A model generated the notes under the pieces. That model did not search any database. It was not told the DNA's origin and was given only the letters and a program-made list of their open reading frames with translations. The position numbers were made by a program, and so were the translations under genes. A stretch of 64,000 nt of DNA from JAAYXE01 sp964391195 (GTDB taxonomy: Bacteria > Chloroflexota > Anaerolineae > Anaerolineales > UBA4823): assembly GCA_964391195.1 (NCBI GenBank), contig CAYMLG010000013.1, positions 24,029 through 88,028 of the forward strand. Direction: 5' to 3'. Positions 17,673 through 26,684 of this stretch are shown in pieces; position 1 is the stretch's first letter; every line of letters begins with the position of its first letter.

Positions 17673-19112
17673 ATGCAGGAGAACTGGCAAGGCCAAAAGG
17701 TGGTCGTGGTGGGAGCAGCCCGGCAAGGGCTGGCCCTGGCGCGCTATCTGGCCCGCAAGGGTGCGGCCGTGCTGTTGAACGACCGGAGAACGGAAAGTGA
17801 ACTGCTGGAGGAACGCCGGGCGCTAGCGGATGTCGAAAACGTGCGTTGGCTGTGTGGCGGGCATCCCCTGAGTTTACTCTCCGGGGCAGACCTGGTCTGC
17901 CTGTCGGGTGGGGTGTCGCCGGGCCTGCCGCTGGCAGTGGAAGCCCGGAGGCGGGGCATCCCGTTGTCGAATGATTCGCAGATCTTCCTGGAAGCAGCCC
18001 CCTGCCCGGTGATCGGTATCACCGGCTCGGCGGGGAAGACGACCACCACCAGCCTCACCGGCAGAATCCTGTCCGAAGGGGTAAAGCTGCAGCCCGCTCT
18101 GGCCTTTGGTCAACGCGGAGCGAAGGTCTGGGTGGGTGGGAATATCGGCACTCCGCTGATTTCCATGCTGGACGAGATGCATCCGCACGATTGGGCGGTG
18201 ATGGAACTGTCCAGCTTTCAACTTGAACTGATGACCCGTTCGCCGCAGGTTGCAGTGATTACCAATATCACTCCCAATCACCTGGACCGCCATGGGACGA
18301 TGGAAGCCTATACGAGGGCCAAGGCGCAAATCCTGGCTTACCAGACGGAGCGGGATACAGCCATATTAGGACGGGATGATCCCGTGGCCTGGTCGCTGGC
18401 CGGACAGGTGAAAGGGCGGCTGTTTTCGTTTGGGCTGAACGAGATCCCGTCCGGACAGGCGGGCATGGCTCTGATCGGCGATCGCCTGGTGCTGCGCCGG
18501 GAGTTGGCCGGCGGTGAAGCTGGCATGGAAAATGTAACTGTGATATCGAAGGAGAAGATCGAGCTGCGCGGCGAGCACAACCTGCAGAACGTACTCGCCG
18601 CATGCACGGCAGCCGCTGCCGCCGGGTTCCCTCCAGAGGCGATGCGGCGAGGCGTGGCCGGGTTCAGGGGTGTTCCCCACCGTTTGGAATACATCGGCGC
18701 CTGGGGAGGGGCAGAGTGGTATAACGACTCGATCGCCACCGCGCCCGAGCGGGCGATGGCCGCGATCCGTTCCTTCGATGAGCCGCTGGTGCTGCTGGCG
18801 GGCGGGCGAGACAAAAACTTGCCTTGGGAAGATTTCGCCCGATTAGTCTGGCAGCGGGTCGATCACCTGGTTGTCTTTGGGGAAGCAGCTGGGTTGATCC
18901 AGGCGGCTGTGATGAAGGCCGGCCAGGCCGGCACAGGAGGCCCCACACTCACCCGGTGTGAGGGGTTGAGAGAGGCGGTACATGCAGCCGCTGAGTTGGT
19001 AGAGCCGGGAGATGTGGTCCTGCTTTCGCCTGGAGGGACCAGCTACGATGAGTTTCGGGATTTTGAGGAGCGTGGCCAATGTTTCGCTCGATGGGTAAAG
19101 GAACTAGCGTGA
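17673..19112 (+). CDS. murD: UDP-MurNAc-L-alanine--D-glutamate ligase MurD
   Basis: A 479-residue Mur ligase. It has an N-terminal Rossmann motif (VVVVGAARQGLALA), the P-loop GITGSAGKTTTT, the LSSFQLE and ITPNHLDRHGTM motifs of MurD and YNDSIATAPE in the last domain. It adds D-Glu to UDP-MurNAc-L-Ala. ATG 17673 follows a GAGGAG ribosome-binding site; a TTG at 17661 overlaps that site and is rejected. The 3' end overlaps ftsW by 34 bp. Confidence 0.95.
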   Translation: MQENWQGQKVVVVGAARQGLALARYLARKGAAVLLNDRRTESELLEERRALADVENVRWLCGGHPLSLLSGADLVCLSGGVSPGLPLAVEARRRGIPLSNDSQIFLEAAPCPVIGITGSAGKTTTTSLTGRILSEGVKLQPALAFGQRGAKVWVGGNIGTPLISMLDEMHPHDWAVMELSSFQLELMTRSPQVAVITNITPNHLDRHGTMEAYTRAKAQILAYQTERDTAILGRDDPVAWSLAGQVKGRLFSFGLNEIPSGQAGMALIGDRLVLRRELAGGEAGMENVTVISKEKIELRGEHNLQNVLAACTAAAAAGFPPEAMRRGVAGFRGVPHRLEYIGAWGGAEWYNDSIATAPERAMAAIRSFDEPLVLLAGGRDKNLPWEDFARLVWQRVDHLVVFGEAAGLIQAAVMKAGQAGTGGPTLTRCEGLREAVHAAAELVEPGDVVLLSPGGTSYDEFRDFEERGQCFARWVKELA

Positions 19113-20392
19113 GAAGTTCGCGCCGTTTTGAGCAGCAGGCATCCATGATCGACCACCTGGGGGTAATGGCCAGGCCCAAGGATGCCGCTCGCAAACGGTC
19201 AGTTCGTTTGCAGTTGGATGTGCCGCTGCTATTGGTGGTCATTACGCTGCTGATCTTTGGCCTGATTATGGTGTACTCGGCAAGCTACGACTATTCTCTG
19301 TACTGGTATGGAAACGCGAGCACCATTTTCATCCGCCAGGTAACCTGGCTGCTGATCGGCCTGGCAGTGGCCACCTTCTTGACCTGGTTTGACTACCGCT
19401 ACTTCCAGCGGTTGGCTGTGCCGATCATCGCGGGCACGGTGGCTCTGCTGGTCGGCGTGCTGATCGTCGCCAATGTGCGCAATAACGCAGTACGCACCCT
19501 CATTGATGGCTCTGTCCAGCCTTCGGAGCTGGCAAAGGTGGCAACGGTCATTTACCTGTCGGTATGGCTCTTTTCCAAGCGGGACCGGCTAAAGGATATC
19601 TCTTTTGGGCTGATCCCCCTGTCGGTCATTCTGGGTGGCGTGAGCGGGCTGATTTTCGTCCAACCCGACCTGAGCGCGGTGCTCACCATCCTCTTCCTTG
19701 GAGGAACCCTGTTCTTCCTGGCGGGAGGAGACCTGAAACAGATCGGCGTGTTGCTGATCCTGGCCTTCATTATTGGATATTTCGTGGTACGGGTCCATTC
19801 GACCGGAAGCCAGCGGGTTGAAGACTACCTCGCAGGGACGCAGAGCCTGCAAAGCGCTTCTTACCATGTCCAACGGTCCCTGGAGGCCTTTTTGAAAGGC
19901 GGCTGGCTCGGGGTTGGCCTGGGTAAGGCGGACACGAAGCTGACCGGCCTGCCGGTGCCTCCGACCGACAGTATCTTTGCCGTTGTCGGCGAGGAGATCG
20001 GAGTGGTGGGCGCCAGCGGTGTAGTCGTCATGTACCTGATCTTGCTGTGGCGTGGCCTTTCAATCGCCTTCCGGGCGCCAGACGACCTGGGGAAGCTGAT
20101 GGCTGCCGGGCTGAGCATGTGGATCGCGGTGGAAGCCTTTATTAACATGGCGGTGATGGTCAATCTGGTGCCTTTTGCCGGCAACGCTTTGCCGTTCATC
20201 AGCGCTGGCGGCTCGAACCTGGTGATTGCGATGGCGGCTGTCGGGATCTTGCTGAACATATCCCGAGCATCGGCCGAGAGTCAAGAGGAAAGTGGGAGAT
20301 TGTTCGGTGCGGTTATTGATTTGCGCCGGTGGGACCGGCGGCGGGGTGTATCCCGCTCTGGCCGTTCTGCGCGCCCTAACAGCCGGACTTGA
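19079..20392 (+). CDS. ftsW: Peptidoglycan glycosyltransferase FtsW
   Basis: A 437-residue SEDS protein with about ten transmembrane helices from residue 45 on. The signatures are GLIMVYSAS, VQPSELAKVA, FVQPDLSAV, GLGKADTKLTGLP and DSIFAVVGEE. It polymerises lipid II together with FtsI at the septum. ATG 19079 has GAGGAG eight bases upstream, inside murD, which supports the long start despite a 34-bp overlap; it gives an unusual cytoplasmic N-terminus of about 40 residues. ATG 19145 or 19166 would give a more ordinary length but lack a good ribosome-binding site. The C-terminus is basic and overlaps murG. Confidence 0.92.
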   Translation: MFRSMGKGTSVRSSRRFEQQASMIDHLGVMARPKDAARKRSVRLQLDVPLLLVVITLLIFGLIMVYSASYDYSLYWYGNASTIFIRQVTWLLIGLAVATFLTWFDYRYFQRLAVPIIAGTVALLVGVLIVANVRNNAVRTLIDGSVQPSELAKVATVIYLSVWLFSKRDRLKDISFGLIPLSVILGGVSGLIFVQPDLSAVLTILFLGGTLFFLAGGDLKQIGVLLILAFIIGYFVVRVHSTGSQRVEDYLAGTQSLQSASYHVQRSLEAFLKGGWLGVGLGKADTKLTGLPVPPTDSIFAVVGEEIGVVGASGVVVMYLILLWRGLSIAFRAPDDLGKLMAAGLSMWIAVEAFINMAVMVNLVPFAGNALPFISAGGSNLVIAMAAVGILLNISRASAESQEESGRLFGAVIDLRRWDRRRGVSRSGRSARPNSRT

Positions 20393-21518
20393 GGCCGGGG
20401 CAGAGAGTGGATTCCTGAACGAAAGTGGGAGATCCATCGAAAACCGGCACGGCAGTCTGGACGTCTTATGGGTGGGCGGAGCAGGCGGTATGGAGGCTGA
20501 CCTGGTGAAGCGAGAGGGAATTCCGTTCGAAGCGGTTGATGCAGCCGGACTGCACGGGGTGGGTCTGCGGGCACTCCCCGGGAATCTGCTGCGGATGGGC
20601 CGCGGGGTGGTCCAATCTCGGCGGATCCTGAGCCGCTTCCAACCGGATGCCCTCCTGTTTACCGGTGGATTTGTGGCCGGTCCGGTGGCGGCTGCGGCGC
20701 GGGTGAGCGCAGGCCGCCCGCCGGTTTTGGTCTACGTGCCTGATATCGAGCCGGGGCTGGCGCTAAAATTTCTGGCCCGGATCGCGGACGCGGTGGCGGT
20801 CACCACACCTGAGTCCCGGGCCTACTTCCCAGGGAAACGGCCTGAGCAGGTGCGCGTGACCGGCTACCCGGTGAGAGGCGATCTGCACACCTGGGATCTG
20901 GATGCCGCTCGCCAGACCCTTAGCCTGAGCCCCGATCTGCCCTGCCTGCTGGTGATGGGCGGCAGTTCGGGGGCGCGGGGGATCAACCTGCCGCTCCTGG
21001 ACGCCCTGCCGGAGCTGCTGCAGGAGATGCAGATCGTGCATTTGAGCGGGCGCCTGGATTGGCCCAGGGTGGAAGCCGCTCAGGCCGGGCTGTCGCCGGA
21101 ATTGGCCGGGCGCTATCACCCGTATGCCTACTTGCACAGCGAACAGGTCGGAGCAGCCTTTACCGCCGCCGATCTGGTCGTATCCCGGGCCGGGGCATCG
21201 ATCCTGGGGGAACTCCCCCTGTTCGCCTTGCCCGCCGTGCTCGTTCCGTACCCATATGCCTGGCGCTATCAACAGGTCAATGCGGAATACCTGGCTGGGA
21301 AAGGGGCAGCGATCGTCCTCCAAGAGACCGAGCTGCCCGAGCGCCTGGGTCCGCTGGTTAAGGAACTGTTGGGCGATGAATCTCGCCGGAGGCGGATGAG
21401 CCAGGCCATGGGCGCCTTAGCGCATCCGCAAGCTGCTGAAAAAATTGCGGACATTCTCATCCAACTGGCAAACCGCCAGACCAACCTGGCATCTGTGAGT
21501 AGCCAGGGGGGAGATTGA
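20307..21518 (+). CDS. murG: UDP-GlcNAc transferase MurG
   Basis: A 403-residue GT28 protein that converts lipid I to lipid II. It has AGGTGGGVYPALAVL, LLFTGGFVAGPVA, LLVMGGSSGARGIN and VSRAGASILGELPLF. Two oddities: the His of the usual GGTGGH motif is Gly, and about 22 extra residues follow the first helix. Start choice: GTG 20307 has GGGAG at good spacing, while GTG 20292 has its Shine-Dalgarno too close. It overlaps ftsW by 86 bp in another frame. Confidence 0.9.
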   Translation: MRLLICAGGTGGGVYPALAVLRALTAGLEAGAESGFLNESGRSIENRHGSLDVLWVGGAGGMEADLVKREGIPFEAVDAAGLHGVGLRALPGNLLRMGRGVVQSRRILSRFQPDALLFTGGFVAGPVAAAARVSAGRPPVLVYVPDIEPGLALKFLARIADAVAVTTPESRAYFPGKRPEQVRVTGYPVRGDLHTWDLDAARQTLSLSPDLPCLLVMGGSSGARGINLPLLDALPELLQEMQIVHLSGRLDWPRVEAAQAGLSPELAGRYHPYAYLHSEQVGAAFTAADLVVSRAGASILGELPLFALPAVLVPYPYAWRYQQVNAEYLAGKGAAIVLQETELPERLGPLVKELLGDESRRRRMSQAMGALAHPQAAEKIADILIQLANRQTNLASVSSQGGD

Positions 21519-21521
21519 CCT

Positions 21522-22058
21522 GTGGTGAGCCTAACCGTTGTCTTCTGGATCTTTATCATACTCTTTGCCATCATCGGTGCGATGCGCGGCTGGGCCAAAG
21601 AGATCATGGTCACGTTCAGCGTGGTGCTTTCGCTGTTCATCATCATCGTGCTGGAAACCTATGTCGGTATCGTGCGGAACACCATCGTGGCGCAGAGCGG
21701 CAGGCCGTTGTTCTGGCTGCGAACGGTCATCTTGATCCTGTTGGTCTTCTTTGGCTACCAGACGCCGAACATCCGCAGCCTGGCGGGTGCTCGATTTGCT
21801 CGCGAGCGCTTGCAGGATACACTGCTCGGTTTTATTCTCGGGGCCTTCAACGGATACCTGATCGTAGGGACGATCTGGCACTACCTGGACGATGCCGGCT
21901 ATCCCTTCCCGATCATCCAAGCACCGGGGCAGAACGATCCGTTCTATGATGCAGCCACGCGGCTGCTCAAAGCGCTCCCGCCTGAGTGGTTGGTGATCCC
22001 GTGGATTTATTTCGCGGTGGGTATCGCTTTTCTTTTCGTGATTATCGTCTTTATTTAG
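21522..22058 (+). CDS. CvpA-like integral membrane protein
   Basis: A 178-residue membrane protein with about four hydrophobic segments (near residues 5-22, 30-48, 65-80 and 155-178). FAIIGAMRGWAKEIM resembles the start of CvpA family proteins (colicin V production/division-linked membrane proteins), so a CvpA relation is likely but not certain. It has GTG starts at 21522 or 21525 behind a GGGGGGAG site and lies 3 bp after murG and 4 bp before murC-murB, so it is a true member of the cluster. The role in wall synthesis is unknown. Confidence 0.72.
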   Translation: MVSLTVVFWIFIILFAIIGAMRGWAKEIMVTFSVVLSLFIIIVLETYVGIVRNTIVAQSGRPLFWLRTVILILLVFFGYQTPNIRSLAGARFARERLQDTLLGFILGAFNGYLIVGTIWHYLDDAGYPFPIIQAPGQNDPFYDAATRLLKALPPEWLVIPWIYFAVGIAFLFVIIVFI

Positions 22059-22062
22059 GAGG

Positions 22063-24408
22063 ATGATGCACATTCACCTGATCGGCATCGGCGGCACCGG
22101 CCTTTCGGCCATCGCCCGGCTCCTGCTGGAGCGGGGGGAGACGGTCAGCGGCTCAGACCGCAGCCTCTCCCCGTTGGCCCAGCGCTTAATGGAAGCGGGG
22201 GCGCGTGTGTATGCCGGTCACCGGGCGGAAAACGTGCAGGGAGCCGACCTGGTGATACGCTCTTCGGCGGTCCCCGACGACAATGTGGAGGTGCAGGCCG
22301 CCCACCAGGCGAATATTCCGGTGCTGAAGCGCGCCGAATTCTTGGGCAGGATCATGGCCGGAAAACTGGGGATCGCCGTAGCTGGAACACATGGCAAGAC
22401 GACCACAGCCGCGATGATCGCCTGGCTGCTTTCCAGCCAGGGGAGAGATCCTTCCTTCATTATCGGTGGGGTTTCCACGAATCTAAACAGCAATGCCCAT
22501 GCCGGGCAAGGGCCCGAATTTGTGATCGAAGCAGATGAGTACGACTACATGTTCCTTGGCCTCAGCCCTGGCCTGGCGGTGGTGACCAATGTGGAGCACG
22601 ACCACCCCGACTGCTTCCCCACTGAGGAAGATTTCCGCCAGGCCTTTATGGATTTCGCCCACCGGGTTGTTCCTCCTGGAGCGCTGATCGTATGTGGAGA
22701 TGATCCCGGCGCGGCAGAATTGGCGGAGACCCTGACAATCGAGTTGGACCGGAGGGGAGTACGGACAATGACTTACGGGCTTGATCAAAACGAATACGAC
22801 TACACTGCGGACAAGCTCGAAGCGAACGAGCTCGGTGGCTTCACCTTTGAATTTCGGGCCCCGGAAGAGACGCCTCGCCAGGTACTTCTGCGAGTGCCAG
22901 GTGAACACAATGTGAGGAATGCGCTGGCGGCGCTGGCTGTCGTTCACCAGTTGGGGGCGGATATGGATGCTGCCGTGTCTGCCCTGGCAGAATTTAAGGG
23001 CTCGGGCCGGCGGTTCGAGGTGCGCGGAGAAGCGTCGGGTGTGGTGGTGATCGACGATTACGCCCACCACCCAACTGAGATCCGGGCCACACTGCAAGCC
23101 GCCAGGTCTCGCTACCCAGAGCGGCGGATCTGGGCGGTCTGGCAGCCGCACACCTACACGCGCACCCGCACCCTGCTGCCCGCCTTTTTGGAAGCGCTGG
23201 GTGCTGCCGACCGGGTGGTGGTGACCGAGATTTACGCCGCCCGGGAGACGCCACCGGAAGAAATGCTGAACGAGGCTTCGCTGGCAGCGCGGCTGGCCGA
23301 GTCTGCGCCGCACCTGGAACCCTTTGCGGCGCCCACATTTCAGTCGGCGGTAGAGCACCTGCTGGATGAGGTCCGCCCGGGGGATGCCGTGCTGGTCCTT
23401 TCGGCCGGGAACGCGATCCAAATCAGCGAAGAATTACTGAAAGGGCTGGCGCAGCGAGTTAATGGGGTGCAAGGTTCGGATTTATTTGGCTTCCCGGCGG
23501 GCCGGTTGCAAGCGGGGGTCTCCCTGGCTCGCTACACCTCGGCACGAGTGGGCGGCCCGGCGGACTGGCTGATCGAAGTGGATTCGGCAGATGAGCTGGC
23601 GGCGGTGGTGATGCGCCTCTGGGAGCTCGAGCAGGCTTTCGTCATCCTGGGGGGCGGATCGAACGTATTAGTGAGCGATACCGGCTACCAGGGCGTGGTG
23701 GTGTTGAACCGGGCCCGCTCAGTGAGCTTTACCGAAGAAGACGGATCGCCGGTCGTGTGGGCTGAGTCGGGGGCCAACTTCGGCAACCTGGCCCGGCAGG
23801 CCGCCCGGCGGGGGTTCGCCGGCCTGGAATGGGCGGGGGGGATTCCGGGGACGGTTGGCGGAGCGGTGTACGGCAATGCCGGGGCTCATGGCGGTGATAT
23901 AGCCGGATCTCTGCTCCTGGCCGAAATCTTGCATCTGACTCCAGAGAGAGAACCCATTCGAGAGTATTGGTCGCCAGAACAGTTGAAATTTGCTTATCGC
24001 AGCAGCCTGCTCAAGCAGGCGGAACAGGCTGCGGGGCGCCCATACCCCGGCTATGTCGTTCTAGGCGCTAAATTGAAGCTGGAGCGCAGCACGCCGGAGG
24101 CGGTGCAGGAAAAGCACAATGAGTTCGTCGTTTACCGGCGGCGGACACAGCCGCCCGGCGCCAGCATGGGTTCGATGTTTAAAAATCCACCCGGTGATTT
24201 TGCCGGACGCCTGATCGAAGCGGCCGGGCAAAAAGGCGCCCGGGTCGGTGGAGCCGAAATCAGCTCACTGCATGCCAATTTCTTTATTAATTCCGGCACG
24301 GCCAGCGCCAGCGATGTTTACCGGCTGATCCAGCAGGCCAAACAGGCAGTGAGTGAGAAGTTTGGGATTGACCTGGAGCTAGAAATCGGTTTATTAGGAG
24401 AATGGTAG
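22063..24408 (+). CDS. murC/murB: MurC-MurB fusion: UDP-MurNAc--L-Ala ligase and UDP-MurNAc reductase
   Basis: A 781-residue bifunctional protein. Residues 1 to about 465 are MurC: HLIGIGGTGLSAIA at the start, the P-loop AGTHGKTTTA, EADEYDYMFL and DDYAHHPTEI. Residues about 475-781 are MurB: the FAD-binding VGGPADWLIEV, ILGGGSNVLV and GGIPGTVGGAVYGNAG, then GSMFKNP with the proton-donor Ser and HANFFIN. The MurB half is of the shorter, Gram-positive-like class. MurB makes UDP-MurNAc and MurC adds L-Ala to it, so consecutive steps are fused, though in reverse order along the chain. The linker is short and no internal start is obvious. It overlaps ddl by 7 bp. Confidence 0.95.
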   Translation: MMHIHLIGIGGTGLSAIARLLLERGETVSGSDRSLSPLAQRLMEAGARVYAGHRAENVQGADLVIRSSAVPDDNVEVQAAHQANIPVLKRAEFLGRIMAGKLGIAVAGTHGKTTTAAMIAWLLSSQGRDPSFIIGGVSTNLNSNAHAGQGPEFVIEADEYDYMFLGLSPGLAVVTNVEHDHPDCFPTEEDFRQAFMDFAHRVVPPGALIVCGDDPGAAELAETLTIELDRRGVRTMTYGLDQNEYDYTADKLEANELGGFTFEFRAPEETPRQVLLRVPGEHNVRNALAALAVVHQLGADMDAAVSALAEFKGSGRRFEVRGEASGVVVIDDYAHHPTEIRATLQAARSRYPERRIWAVWQPHTYTRTRTLLPAFLEALGAADRVVVTEIYAARETPPEEMLNEASLAARLAESAPHLEPFAAPTFQSAVEHLLDEVRPGDAVLVLSAGNAIQISEELLKGLAQRVNGVQGSDLFGFPAGRLQAGVSLARYTSARVGGPADWLIEVDSADELAAVVMRLWELEQAFVILGGGSNVLVSDTGYQGVVVLNRARSVSFTEEDGSPVVWAESGANFGNLARQAARRGFAGLEWAGGIPGTVGGAVYGNAGAHGGDIAGSLLLAEILHLTPEREPIREYWSPEQLKFAYRSSLLKQAEQAAGRPYPGYVVLGAKLKLERSTPEAVQEKHNEFVVYRRRTQPPGASMGSMFKNPPGDFAGRLIEAAGQKGARVGGAEISSLHANFFINSGTASASDVYRLIQQAKQAVSEKFGIDLELEIGLLGEW

Positions 24409-25526
24409 CAGTGGGTAAGATCCGCCTCGCAGTAATATTTGGTGGTCGTTCGGGCGAGCATGAGATCTCGCTGCTGTCGGCGCGCTCTGTGCTGGCAGCG
24501 CTGGATGCGGATAAGTATTCCGTGATCCAGATCGGGATCACCCACCAGGGAGAATGGCTGACCGGAGAAAATGTGCTGGAAGCACTGTCGGCCGGGAACC
24601 TGCGTGGTCTGACCCCGGTGGCGCTCAGCCTTAACCCTGCCCGAGGCGGTCTTTACCTGATGAGGACCGGAAATACCGGCATTGGTCTCGAATTTCTGAG
24701 CGAGATCGACGTGATTTTCCCGGTGCTGCATGGGACTTTCGGCGAAGATGGGACCCTGCAAGGGGTGTTCGAAATCGCCGACCTGGCGTATGTGGGCGCC
24801 GGTGTGCTCGGCTCGGCAGTCGGCATGGATAAAGGTGTGTTCAAGGACGTGATGCGGGCCAATAACATCCCGGTGCTGGAGAGCATCACTGTGCTGCGCA
24901 GCGAGATCGAGCAGAACCCCTCCGGCGTGATAAGCCGGGTTGAGCGAGTCGCTCCTTACCCGTTGTTCGTTAAGCCGGCCAACCTGGGCTCGTCAGTGGG
25001 CATCACCAAATGCTGGAATCGCTCGGATTTGCTGGAAGGGCTCATGGAAGCTTCCAGCTACGATCGCCGGGTGTTGGTGGAGCGCGGGGTGAATGGGCGT
25101 GAAATCGAAGTGAGCGTGTTGGGCAACGATCAGCCCGAGGTCTCCGCCCCGGGTGAGATCCTGCCCAGCAGAGAGTTTTATTCTTATGAAGCGAAGTATA
25201 TCGACGGCAAGTCGGATCTGCTCATCCCCGCCCCGATCTCCGAGGAGCTCACCGAGCGAGTGCGCGCTCTGGCCGTTCGAGCGTACCAGGCGATCGACTG
25301 CGCCGGCATGGCCCGGGTGGATTTCTTGCTGGACAAAGATACGGGAGAACTGTATTTGAACGAGGTAAACACCATCCCGGGTTTCACCGAGATCAGCATG
25401 TACGCCAAACTGTGGGAAGCCAAGGGATTGTCTTACCCCCGTCTGATCGACCGGTTGGTGGAATATGCGCTGGATCGTAAAGCGGAACGCGACCGGCTCG
25501 TGCGGCAATACCGGAGGGAGAGCTAA
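24402..25526 (+). CDS. ddl: D-alanine--D-alanine ligase
   Basis: A 374-residue ATP-grasp enzyme. It has FGGRSGEHEISLLSA at the N-terminus, the PVLHGTFGEDGTLQG loop, KPANLGSSVGITK for ATP and LNEVNTIPGFTEISMY with the Mg ligands. It makes the D-Ala-D-Ala used by MurF. It starts at ATG 24402, inside the end of the murC-murB gene, behind TAGGAGA. The length is normal. Confidence 0.95.
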   Translation: MVAVGKIRLAVIFGGRSGEHEISLLSARSVLAALDADKYSVIQIGITHQGEWLTGENVLEALSAGNLRGLTPVALSLNPARGGLYLMRTGNTGIGLEFLSEIDVIFPVLHGTFGEDGTLQGVFEIADLAYVGAGVLGSAVGMDKGVFKDVMRANNIPVLESITVLRSEIEQNPSGVISRVERVAPYPLFVKPANLGSSVGITKCWNRSDLLEGLMEASSYDRRVLVERGVNGREIEVSVLGNDQPEVSAPGEILPSREFYSYEAKYIDGKSDLLIPAPISEELTERVRALAVRAYQAIDCAGMARVDFLLDKDTGELYLNEVNTIPGFTEISMYAKLWEAKGLSYPRLIDRLVEYALDRKAERDRLVRQYRRES

Positions 25527-25528
25527 CC

Positions 25529-26644
25529 ATGGCCCGTTCATCCAGAGGAACGACCCCTCGCCGCAGTGACGAGATTCGCGCTCGCCGGGAATCGCGCTCC
25601 CGCAAGGTGTCATTGCCCAGGGATGGGAGCGCCAGGCGCACCTCCGGCGGCATGGCTCGTCGCCGCGCGGCCGTCCGGACGTTCAATCATGAAGGACCGC
25701 CGGTGCTGGTGCGCGGGGCGCTGCCCAGCCAGCCGGCAGGGACCCGCCAGAAATCCGGCCGGACACGGCGGCGGTACGATGTACCTCTGTCCTCTGTCCC
25801 CGGGGCGGAGGTGCGTTTGCCTGCTCTACCCCAGGTGCGCCTCGGTTGGCGGCTGGTTTCGTTTTTGCTGGTGGGCCTGTTGGGCTTTGCCCTTTATCAG
25901 ATCTGGAATTCTCCTGACTTCAAGGTGGAGGCGCCCGAGGTACATGGGCTGAAGCGCCTTTCGAAGCAGGAAGTGACCGCGGTGCTGGATGTGAGCGGGG
26001 AACCTGTCTTCACCCTGGATTCGAACCGGCTGGAGCACGAACTGCTGGCGGCCTTCCCGGAGATCTCTGCGGCCGAAGTGCAAGTCAGCCTGCCGGCTTC
26101 AGTAGTGGTCACGGTGACCGAGCGCATGCCGGTGCTCACCTGGCAGGAGGAAGGGCAGGCGCTGCTGGTGGATGCGGAGGGAATGGCATTCCCGGTGCGG
26201 GCGAACGGACCGGAAGTGCCACAGCCGGTGGTCCAGGCCCTCAGCCCGCCTCCGCTCCTATTGGCTGCCCCTGTTCAAGACCCACTCCAGGCGTCGGTGG
26301 CCGGAGTCAATCTGCCTGGGGTCTCCCTCCCGGGCGGGGCGAGCATAGGGACACAGGCGCCGGCTTTGGCCGCCCAACCCTTCCTCACCCCGGAGATGGT
26401 GAACGCCATCCTATCCCTGGCCGGCCGCGCGCCTCAGGGAACAACCGTGGTGTACGAAGAGATGCATGGTTTTGGCTGGCAAGATCCTCGCGGTTGGGTC
26501 GTGTATTTTGGCGACGATCGTGATGTGGATATGAAGTTAAACGTGTACCAGGCGTTGGTCGACCGTTTGCTGGCCGAGGAGATCGTTCCAGCTTTGATCA
26601 GCGTCGAGCACGTGCATAATCCTTATTACCGGCTGGGAAATTAG
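25529..26644 (+). CDS. ftsQ: Cell division protein FtsQ/DivIB
   Basis: A 371-residue bitopic protein. It has a very basic, disordered N-terminal region of about 105 residues, one transmembrane helix (about 108-126), then a POTRA domain (FKVEAPEVHGLKRLSKQEV and following) and an FtsQ-type beta domain. A Pro/Ala/Leu-rich stretch at about 230-290 looks like an insertion. It links FtsL to the divisome. ATG 25529 is 2 bp after ddl. Assigned by POTRA, topology and order. Confidence 0.9.
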   Translation: MARSSRGTTPRRSDEIRARRESRSRKVSLPRDGSARRTSGGMARRRAAVRTFNHEGPPVLVRGALPSQPAGTRQKSGRTRRRYDVPLSSVPGAEVRLPALPQVRLGWRLVSFLLVGLLGFALYQIWNSPDFKVEAPEVHGLKRLSKQEVTAVLDVSGEPVFTLDSNRLEHELLAAFPEISAAEVQVSLPASVVVTVTERMPVLTWQEEGQALLVDAEGMAFPVRANGPEVPQPVVQALSPPPLLLAAPVQDPLQASVAGVNLPGVSLPGGASIGTQAPALAAQPFLTPEMVNAILSLAGRAPQGTTVVYEEMHGFGWQDPRGWVVYFGDDRDVDMKLNVYQALVDRLLAEEIVPALISVEHVHNPYYRLGN

Positions 26645-26684
26645 ACCTGGAAGCGAAAAACTGTAGAAGAAACGGATAATCCGC

